Source of the DNA: an uncultured Clostridia bacterium
Lineage (GTDB): Bacteria > Bacillota_A > Clostridia > Oscillospirales > Acutalibacteraceae
DNA: 5,101 nucleotides
NCBI GenBank assembly: GCA_937891215.1
Contig: CALAEU010000052.1
Span: forward strand, 1-5,101
Direction: 5' to 3'
Shown here: positions 1 to 4,043 of the stretch, in pieces
Position numbering within the stretch: the first letter of the stretch is position 1
Layout of the letters: each line of letters opens with the position of its first letter
Notes under the pieces: model-generated
The model's input: only the letters and a program-made list of their open reading frames with translations
The model's database searches: none
What the model was told of the DNA's origin: nothing
Program-made: the position numbers and the translations under genes

Positions 1-14
1 CCGCAGGTCCCGAA

Positions 15-79
15 ACTCAGCACTCAGCACTTTGCATTCAGCACTTCTTGTGCTCTGCACTCAGCACTCAGCACTTTAT
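15..79. repeat. Heptameric tandem repeat, ACTCAGC-type
   Basis: Seven-base units repeat in two phased blocks. The first is ACTCAGC, ACTCAGC, ACTTTGC, ATTCAGC, ACTTCTT (15..49). The second, shifted by two bases, is GCTCTGC, ACTCAGC, ACTCAGC, ACTTTAT (52..79). The array ends about 10 nt beyond the stop codon of the S26-type peptidase gene. It has no coding sense on either strand and no good terminator hairpin. Short heptamer arrays of this style are common between genes in many bacteria and their function is unknown. They may mark slipped-strand expansion. I see nothing else in bases 1..88. Confidence 0.75.
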
Positions 80-88
80 AAATACCCA

Positions 89-544
89 TCATTTTTTAAT
101 TTTAGATACAAAGTATCTTAGCCTTTTATACGGATACCTGACATTAAGGAGAGCAAGTCCAAGTTTTACATAAAACTGATATTTCTTGTTATCAACTGAG
201 AATGTTTTACCGTTTCGGGTAATTTCTGTGACAACACCAATAATCTGAGCGTGTTCAATGTTATATTCTTTTAAAAACTGGTTGTCGCCACACATAATGT
301 AATTATTATTTTTATCGAAGCCAACCACTCTATGAAGTACGAAAGTTCCATCTTTTCTTCTATACAGTGGTAAATCGCCTTTTTTTAAAGTGTCGGTGGA
401 TTTTTTTAGCGTAACAGTATCACGCCCACAAATTAAAAGCGGACGCATACTTGTACCTGTAATTGGAATTGTAAAAGTTTTATTATTCACGAAAGCTTCT
501 TCTAAAAACGGAAGAAGCTCTTGCATAGTTACTTTATTTTTCAT
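89..544 (-). CDS. Soluble S24/S26-family peptidase, Ser/His type
   Basis: This 151-residue protein is related to type I signal peptidases and LexA-like S24/S26 proteases. The nucleophile box is TGTSMRP, with Ser32 as the probable catalytic residue. The second box is VLHRVVG, with His71 where bacterial signal peptidases normally have Lys; His is the SipW/ER-type arrangement. A third box, CGDN (residues 85-88), matches the conserved GDN region. No N-terminal transmembrane anchor is visible: the first 25 residues are polar and acidic. The protein may therefore act in the cytoplasm or at the membrane face rather than as a secretory signal peptidase. The C-terminus (about 125-151) is hydrophobic then Lys/Arg-rich and could touch the membrane. 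The start lies 2 nt after the pqqD-like stop (TGA TT ATG), which suggests translational coupling; no strong ribosome binding site is seen. Context suggests cleavage of a modified peptide, but the substrate is inferred. The family call is firm and the role is not. Confidence 0.85.
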   Translation of the reverse strand: MKNKVTMQELLPFLEEAFVNNKTFTIPITGTSMRPLLICGRDTVTLKKSTDTLKKGDLPLYRRKDGTFVLHRVVGFDKNNNYIMCGDNQFLKEYNIEHAQIIGVVTEITRNGKTFSVDNKKYQFYVKLGLALLNVRYPYKRLRYFVSKIKK

Positions 545-546
545 AA

Positions 547-816
547 TCAGTCAACTAAAATTTCGTGTTCACGAAGTTTATTTAAGAAATAGTTTATATC
601 ATCTCTGAGTGTTACATCATCAACACCAGTGAAATTCTTTTTCATTTCTTCTAAAATGCCATCGAAATCTTTGTTATCCTGAAGTGCATCCCATATTATT
701 TTTGCAGATGGGTTGAGTTTAATCATACCATTGATTTTGCCGACTGCTTCCCCAACAGGCATTACAACATTTTCACCTGCAATATTTTTCAAAACAAAAT
801 TTTCACTGAGTTTCAT
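547..816 (-). CDS. PqqD-family peptide-recognition protein (RRE)
   Basis: This 89-residue protein is the usual length for free-standing PqqD. It shows the family pattern: an N-terminal strand FVLKNIAGENVVMPVGEA (7-24), then a NGMIKLNPSAKIIWDAL segment (29-45), and a helical C-terminus with DDINYFLNKL (72-81) preceding EHEILVD. PqqD proteins form the RiPP recognition element, a winged-helix fold that binds the leader of a precursor peptide and delivers it to a modifying enzyme. The gene sits between an HprK-like gene and an S26-type peptidase gene with 2-nt spacers on both sides, so the three are surely one transcript. Its ribosome binding site (AAAAGGAG, 823..830) lies within the last codons of the HprK-like gene. 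There is no sign of a PQQ pathway, so the name PqqD reflects fold only. The likely ligands are the two small peptides at 2522..2824, with the shared Y..PEL motif as the candidate contact (inference). Confidence 0.88.
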   Translation of the reverse strand: MKLSENFVLKNIAGENVVMPVGEAVGKINGMIKLNPSAKIIWDALQDNKDFDGILEEMKKNFTGVDDVTLRDDINYFLNKLREHEILVD

Positions 817-818
817 AA

Positions 819-1517
819 TTAACTCCTTTTCATTGCGTTATAAGATGTAAGAACTGCTTCTTCAGAAATGTTACATTTCATTTTGAAAACAGGAACATCA
901 GAAAGAATTTTATCTAAAATTTCCATAAAGAAAAACATATATTCTTTTTTATTAGGTCTTACAGTCTGATTCATAAAATCAAACATAACATCACTGCCAG
1001 ATACTCTTGTGATTTCATTAGTTTCACCACGGGAAAGAAAAGTTATTCCCGCAATTTCTGTTTTTGTGTTTATGCTTTCATCAAATTTGCCACTCCAGGG
1101 AGTACCAAACGCGTAATATTTATCACCAATTTTTCTTATAGCTGGTTTATCGTCATTAAGAATTTCTGCAGTCGGGAATTTTTTTAACCACAAGTGAGTG
1201 TGTGTGGATTTACCTGTACCGGAATTTGCAGAAAAGAGATAAGCAAAATTCTCATATTGTACTGCTGATGCGTGAAGAAGTACACCATCAAATTTTATAA
1301 GTTCTGTGTAAAAACAAGAGCCAGTGTAAAGATATTCACATTCCTCGAGTGTCAATTCAGGATGTTCATTATGCCTGTCTATAAAAAACTGTTCACTTAA
1401 TGGAATGACTATATCCGCTTCTTTTTCTCCGTCATAAACATACGGACCAAGTCGGGATTTAAGTAAGTCATATATTGGATTTATTTCTACGATTAAGTCG
1501 GCGACGGATAATTTCAT
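819..1517 (-). CDS. HPr-kinase-like P-loop protein of a peptide-modification cluster
   Basis: This 232-residue protein resembles the C-terminal catalytic domain of HPr kinase/phosphorylase and the HprK-like proteins found beside PqqD in RiPP clusters. GVLLHASAV (78-86) matches the strand before the P-loop. The P-loop is SANSGTGKST (96-105), with Lys103 and Ser104. NDDKPA (121-126) fits the acidic Walker B-like position, and GTPWSGK (138-144) is a typical motif of this subfamily. It lacks the N-terminal regulatory domain of true HprK and, at 232 residues, is shorter than the ~310 of HprK, so control of sugar uptake is unlikely. HprK homologues in some Firmicutes lasso-peptide clusters phosphorylate the precursor; that is the best precedent here, but not proof. 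The start chosen is ATG at 1517 because AAAAGGAA lies 7 nt upstream; an in-frame ATG seven codons earlier has no such site. It is the first gene of the three-gene operon. Confidence 0.85.
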   Translation of the reverse strand: MKLSVADLIVEINPIYDLLKSRLGPYVYDGEKEADIVIPLSEQFFIDRHNEHPELTLEECEYLYTGSCFYTELIKFDGVLLHASAVQYENFAYLFSANSGTGKSTHTHLWLKKFPTAEILNDDKPAIRKIGDKYYAFGTPWSGKFDESINTKTEIAGITFLSRGETNEITRVSGSDVMFDFMNQTVRPNKKEYMFFFMEILDKILSDVPVFKMKCNISEEAVLTSYNAMKRS

Positions 1518-1524
1518 ATTTGAG

Positions 1525-1532
1525 TTCCTTTT
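1525..1532 (-). promoter_or_regulatory. Ribosome binding site fixing the HprK-like start
   Basis: On the minus strand AAAAGGAA precedes the ATG at 1517 by 7 nt. It overlaps the coding region that the longer reading would use, so it argues for the 232-residue form over a 239-residue one. Confidence 0.7.
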
Positions 1533-1548
1533 ACACATTATTTACTAA

Positions 1549-1576
1549 ATTATTCAATAAATTTTATATGAAACAA
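1549..1576 (-). promoter_or_regulatory. Weak candidate promoter for the HprK-like/PqqD/peptidase operon
   Basis: On the minus strand TTGTTT (1576..1571) and AATAAT (1554..1549) are separated by 16 nt, compared with the TTGACA/TATAAT consensus. The -10 has one mismatch; the -35 matches only the leading TTG. It is correctly placed upstream of the ribosome binding site at 1525..1532. The -35 hexamer falls inside the left end of the inverted-repeat element (1568..2319). The region is very AT-rich, so chance matches are likely. Confidence 0.22.
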
Positions 1577-1650
1577 AATAGCAATTGCTAAAGCGTACCT
1601 CTCTTCGAAGAGAGGGGGACCGCGCGTAAGCGTGGTGGAGAGTTCTTCGC
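1568..1650. repeat. Left inverted repeat of the DUF559 element
   Basis: The outer part (1568..1621) is the reverse complement of 2266..2319, with 49 of 54 positions identical by eye. The inner part (1632..1650, GTGGTGGAGAGTTCTTCGC) is a perfect reverse complement of 2170..2188. Ten bases separate them here, against 77 in the right copy. Inside lies a perfect 18-nt palindrome, CCTCTCTTCGAAGAGAGG (1598..1615), followed by a second small hairpin, CCGCGC-gtaa-GCGTGG (1620..1635, one G-T pair). The structure resembles a REP/MITE-type repeat. Confidence 0.85.
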
Positions 1651-1704
1651 TACGCAGTTTTTATTTTGAGTGCAGTTGGTCGGTAAGTCCACAAATTACC
1701 ATTT

Positions 1705-2046
1705 TTAAGTTTCATCTATGAATTCAATTTTATATTTTTCTGATTGTTTTTGACAAGTTTCTCTGATTTTAAAAATTGCATAATTATAATCATAATTTAC
1801 ATCTTCGTTATCTATTCTTAGAACATAAAAACCTTGATTTTCAAGATATTTTGTTCTTGTTTCGTCATATTCTTTATTTAATACTTCGTGCTGCCATCCA
1901 TCTATTTCTATTACAAGATTTAATTTCGGACAATAAAAATCAACTATATAATTTCCTATAATTCTTTGACGATGAAAATTCGGTTTTAAATGCCTTAAAT
2001 ATCCATACCAGATTTTCTTTTCTTCATCTGTCGGATTTTTTCGCAT
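1705..2046 (-). CDS. DUF559 endonuclease-like protein, 5' end uncertain or lost
   Basis: The readable 113 residues match the DUF559 family, which has the PD-(D/E)XK nuclease fold related to very-short-patch-repair (Vsr-like) endonucleases. Key pieces are RKNPTDEEKKIW (2-13), RQRIIGNYIVDFYCP (26-40) with Asp36, then LVIEIDGWQH (44-53) with Glu47, Asp49 and His53, and YVLRIDNEDV (74-83). The catalytic region looks intact. The start is doubtful. Codons upstream of the ATG at 2046 stay open to a TGA at 2134..2136 and read ILNRHKPLPL then NEKLREYAKE. That is the helix that normally begins this family, yet no ATG, GTG or TTG occurs there and no ribosome binding site precedes 2046. The natural start is therefore probably lost by mutation or frameshift, or is non-canonical. 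The biological role of the family is not established. It is the only gene of the inverted-repeat element and is probably unrelated to the peptide genes on either side. Confidence 0.7.
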   Translation of the reverse strand: MRKNPTDEEKKIWYGYLRHLKPNFHRQRIIGNYIVDFYCPKLNLVIEIDGWQHEVLNKEYDETRTKYLENQGFYVLRIDNEDVNYDYNYAIFKIRETCQKQSEKYKIEFIDET

Positions 2047-2169
2047 TTCTTTGGCATATTCTCTTAATTTTTCATTTAGCGGTAACGGTTTATGCCTATT
2101 CAGAATATCACCAAGTTTCTTTAGTTTATCTATTCATCGACTTACTACAATTTTATTAACTACCTCGTG

Positions 2170-2319
2170 GCGAAGAACTCTCCACCACCCAAGGAACACT
2201 ATCAATAATATTAAATTCACATCTCGCTTGTAAGTGTATTATAATAATCAAAATAACGAAATGGTGGTCCCCCTCTCTTCGAAGAGAGGTACGCCTTTGC
2301 AATTACTTTTTCGTTTCAT
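2170..2319. repeat. Right inverted repeat of the DUF559 element
   Basis: This contains the reverse complement of both parts of the left repeat: 2170..2188 (perfect over 19 nt) and 2266..2319 (49 of 54). They are separated by 77 nt of AT-rich sequence (2189..2265) that has no counterpart on the left. The 18-nt palindrome recurs at 2272..2289. Either this copy gained an insertion or the left copy lost that segment. No gene is seen in 2137..2458. Confidence 0.82.
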
Positions 2320-2340
2320 TTACAGATAATTATTACAATC

Positions 2341-2355
2341 AAACGCGAAGCGTTT
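2341..2355. other. Short perfect hairpin
   Basis: AAACGC-GAA-GCGTTT forms a 6-bp stem with a 3-nt loop just outside the right end of the inverted-repeat element. It is not followed by a run of T strong enough to call a terminator on either strand. It may be a remnant of a REP-like repeat. Confidence 0.4.
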
Positions 2356-2360
2356 CTTAA

Positions 2361-2388
2361 TTTTCAACTTTCAATTTTCAATTATTTT
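2361..2388. repeat. Heptameric tandem repeat, TTTTCAA-type
   Basis: Four adjacent 7-base units: TTTTCAA, CTTTCAA, TTTTCAA, TTATTTT, the last degenerate. It has the same 7-nt period as the array at 15..79 but a different unit. Intergenic, no coding role. I see nothing further in 2389..2458. Confidence 0.65.
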
Positions 2389-2458
2389 AACACATTCCCT
2401 TCCCCATTTCAATACTCTTAAAGAATAAAAGAACTTGCCGAGCAGCAAAGAAAAGACG

Positions 2459-2488
2459 AAAACCTGCTACACGAATGTAGCAGGTTTT
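2459..2488 (-). terminator. Probable intrinsic terminator of the cohesin/dockerin/peptide operon
   Basis: A 13-bp perfect stem closes on a 4-nt loop (CGAA on the plus strand at 2472..2475; stem arms 2459..2471 and 2476..2488). On the minus strand the stem ends in TTTT and is followed by CGTCTTTTCTTT, a broken but T-rich tail. It begins 33 nt past the stop of the 37-residue peptide gene. It separates the precursor operon from the element and maturation operon further left. Confidence 0.75.
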
Positions 2489-2521
2489 ATAAAAGGGACT
2501 TGTTAACTCCCTACTTCTCAA

Positions 2522-2635
2522 TCAATACCAGTCGCCGTAATCTGCATCTGGGCCGTCAGTTTGAATGGAGATAGTAAGAACATCAACTATTTCGAACTCT
2601 GTAATTTCGAGTTCTGGTTTTGTGTAATTAACCAT
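2522..2635 (-). CDS. Short peptide B (37 aa), candidate RiPP precursor
   Basis: The gene has a textbook ribosome binding site (AAAGGAGA, 2644..2651) 8 nt before its ATG, so it is very likely translated despite its size. The peptide begins MVNYTKPELE, continues ITEFEIVDVLT and ends with a tail DGPDADYGDWY rich in Asp and aromatics. The first 23 residues match those of the 52-residue peptide encoded just upstream: 13 of 20 positions from Tyr4 to Ser23 are identical, including Y..PEL, EF, I and DVLT. A conserved leader with a divergent tail is the normal form of a RiPP precursor family. The Y..P.L motif recalls the leader motif read by PqqD-type recognition proteins in Firmicutes lasso-peptide systems (established for that class, inferred here). 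There is no signal peptide and no Cys. It is the last gene before the terminator. The product class is unknown; it could alternatively be a small unmodified protein. Confidence 0.72.
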   Translation of the reverse strand: MVNYTKPELEITEFEIVDVLTISIQTDGPDADYGDWY

Positions 2636-2665
2636 GAGTTATTTCTCCTTTCAATTATATATCTA

Positions 2666-2824
2666 TCACAGAATATCGTCGAAATCGATGTAGCCATCGC
2701 CACCAGTACCGCCAATATTGACGCCACCTGATGGTCGTGTTGTAACAACTGAAGAGTTAGTTAAAACATCGTGTATATCAAATTCGAGAATTTGTAATTC
2801 TGGTGAAATATATTTATTCTTCAT
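2666..2824 (-). CDS. Short peptide A (52 aa), candidate RiPP precursor
   Basis: The ATG lies 2 nt after the stop of the secreted cohesin-like gene (TAA TT ATG), suggesting translational coupling; no strong ribosome binding site is present. The peptide begins MKNKYISPEL, continues QILEFDIHDVLT (11-22) and then NSSVVTTRPSGG. It ends in a Gly-rich, acidic tail with two glycine clusters (GG at 33-34, GGTGG at 38-42) and DFDDIL at the end. Residues 5-24 align without gaps to residues 4-23 of the 37-residue peptide downstream, while the tails are unrelated, so the pair looks like paralogues with a shared leader. There is no Cys, no signal peptide and no Gly-Gly transporter-type leader, although the GG pairs give possible cut sites. 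I infer a RiPP-like precursor served by the PqqD, HprK-like and peptidase genes at 89..1517. Direct evidence of modification is absent. Confidence 0.7.
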   Translation of the reverse strand: MKNKYISPELQILEFDIHDVLTNSSVVTTRPSGGVNIGGTGGDGYIDFDDIL

Positions 2825-2826
2825 AA

Positions 2827-4011
2827 TTATTTCGCTGTCATACCATTTCTAACACCTGCATCATAAGCATCTTTAGCAGATATTGATTTTACACTTGAAG
2901 CGTAAATAGTTTGACCATCAATAATAATATATGCTTTTGCGTGAATAGTATCGGTATTACTGTAAGGAACACTACCAACTACTGCGCGGAAGAAATAACC
3001 ACCATTTGTGAAGTCGTAAATTGTCCATGCTTTAACATCTGAACAATTTGCTCCACCAATTGTTGGGTCAGCATTGCTCTTTGAGTAAACAACACCCATT
3101 GCTGAAATGTCAGCGATTTCTGTTTGTGAACCATCAGCAAGGTTAAGGTCATAGTTCCTGATGTTACCACGATAAGCAATTCTCATAAGACCCTCGTCTC
3201 TATTCTGCCATTGAACCTGAGTATCAATGTTTTCAACTGTGATTGGGTCACCTGCTGGAGGAGGTGTTACGCCACCTTCGTATTCAAAAGAAACATTAAG
3301 TGGTTTTATAGCATTAATAGCATAGTTAGCAAAAGGTACATTCTCACTATCAATGTTAATAATAACTTTTTCAAGCTGGTCATCAAAGAAGAAAATTGAA
3401 TTATCAATTTTTTCAATATCCTTGTTTACAGAAAAACGGATTTTTAACATTTCGTAAAATTCGCCTTTTGTATTAACAAGAAGTGTCTGAACAGATGAAT
3501 TTGTCGCATAAATAACCTTAATAAGTTTTGTAGTAGCTACTGGTGGTGTAGGCATTGTAGCCGCATTATAAGGTGTAACAGCTTCTGTTGTATCAGCACC
3601 CCAGTTAAGATAATACTCATTTTGATCATGAGCCTGGTCGAATTCGTAATATTCAGATTCCTCATCAATTACAAATTCATCATCACTTCCAAAATCACCT
3701 AACCATTCAGCTGCGTTTCTTGCAGAAGGTTTAGCATATGCATCTCTATCAATACGGCTATGCTCAACATATTCTGAATTATAATTTACATAAAACTGCA
3801 TTTGTTGAACATAAGCATCAACTTTAAGAGAAACATAAACATCAACCATTGAACCTGCAGCCGCTGATGTGATAGTGTGACCATCAACATCTTTGAATGA
3901 AAGTTTAAGTGTTGCGTTTTCAAGATCTACTGCAGAAGCAGGAAGCACACTAGATGCAACGAGCATTGTAAGTGCTAATACAACTGCAAGAACCTTTGAA
4001 ATTTTTTTCAT
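2827..4011 (-). CDS. Secreted cohesin-like protein without dockerin
   Basis: This 394-residue exported protein has a signal peptide at residues 1-27 (MKKISK, a hydrophobic core LAVVLALTMLVA, then a PASA cleavage site). Residues 30-225 look like a cohesin-type beta-sandwich: LKLSFKDVDG near the start, then VDVYVSLKVD and MQFYVNYNSEYVEH, and a later strand YEMLKIRFSVN (186-196). A long acidic insertion (about 108-140) interrupts the usual cohesin pattern. A proline linker TPPPAGD (249-255) leads to a second beta-rich module (258-380) containing YFFRAVVGSVP and KAYIIIDGQTIYASS. This resembles a C-terminal module of clostridial surface proteins that I cannot name. There is no dockerin, LPXTG or SLH anchor. 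The start is ATG at 4011, with GGAGG 8 nt upstream; reading from a TTG at 4026 would put that site inside the gene. It is second in the operon. A scaffold or dockerin-binding role is inferred; the partner could be the protein encoded upstream. Confidence 0.75.
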   Translation of the reverse strand: MKKISKVLAVVLALTMLVASSVLPASAVDLENATLKLSFKDVDGHTITSAAAGSMVDVYVSLKVDAYVQQMQFYVNYNSEYVEHSRIDRDAYAKPSARNAAEWLGDFGSDDEFVIDEESEYYEFDQAHDQNEYYLNWGADTTEAVTPYNAATMPTPPVATTKLIKVIYATNSSVQTLLVNTKGEFYEMLKIRFSVNKDIEKIDNSIFFFDDQLEKVIINIDSENVPFANYAINAIKPLNVSFEYEGGVTPPPAGDPITVENIDTQVQWQNRDEGLMRIAYRGNIRNYDLNLADGSQTEIADISAMGVVYSKSNADPTIGGANCSDVKAWTIYDFTNGGYFFRAVVGSVPYSNTDTIHAKAYIIIDGQTIYASSVKSISAKDAYDAGVRNGMTAK

Positions 4012-4019
4012 CAAAAATT

Positions 4020-4024
4020 CCTCC
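4020..4024 (-). promoter_or_regulatory. Ribosome binding site fixing the cohesin-like start
   Basis: GGAGG on the minus strand, 8 nt before the ATG at 4011. It supports the MKKISK start, which also begins a normal signal peptide, over the five-codon longer reading from TTG at 4026. Confidence 0.8.
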
Positions 4025-4043
4025 AATTTTTTAATATTTATAG

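Larger units (their letters stand above)
1568..2319. mobile_element. Inverted-repeat-bounded element carrying a DUF559 nuclease gene
   Basis: About 750 bp is enclosed by long imperfect inverted repeats, each holding the same palindrome. The only gene inside is a DUF559 endonuclease-like gene. Genes of this family are often found flanked by palindromic, REP-like repeats (general impression, not checked here). No transposase is present, and I see no clear target-site duplication: the bases just outside (TTTTAT on the left, TTACAG on the right) do not match. It lies between the terminator of the precursor operon and the start of the maturation operon, which suggests it inserted into the intergenic gap. 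Whether it moves, or is just a decayed repeat cluster, cannot be settled from one copy. Confidence 0.6.

Noticed and set aside
15..79. CRISPR-like array at the left edge.
   Set aside because: Units are 7 nt with no spacers; it is a simple tandem repeat.
390..608. Plus-strand open frame of 72 codons across the peptidase and PqqD-like genes.
   Set aside because: It lies opposite two clearly coding minus-strand genes, has no recognisable domain, and its composition looks like a shadow.
819..1517. True HPr kinase/phosphorylase of carbon catabolite control.
   Set aside because: The N-terminal HprK domain is missing, the length is short, and the neighbours are PqqD and a peptidase rather than lgt or sugar-uptake genes.
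2051..2233. Plus-strand open frame of 60 codons in the right part of the inverted-repeat element.
   Set aside because: It runs through the inner inverted repeat and the lost 5' end of the DUF559 gene on the other strand, and has no ribosome binding site or recognisable motif.
2341..2355. Hairpin as a terminator of the precursor operon.
   Set aside because: The stem is only 6 bp without a T run, and a much stronger hairpin at 2459..2488 lies closer to the last gene.
2522..2635. Peptide B as a lasso peptide: Thr21 at the penultimate leader position, then a possible core starting at Ser23 with Asp at core position 8.
   Set aside because: The pattern fits by eye, but peptide A with the same leader has no Asp or Glu at the matching ring positions 7-9, and no asparagine-synthetase-like cyclase or transglutaminase-like protease is in the window. 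It stays possible only if those genes lie elsewhere.
2979..3399. Other-frame open stretches on both strands within the cohesin-like gene.
   Set aside because: They overlap a complete signal-peptide-bearing gene with good domain structure; low-complexity translations indicate shadows.
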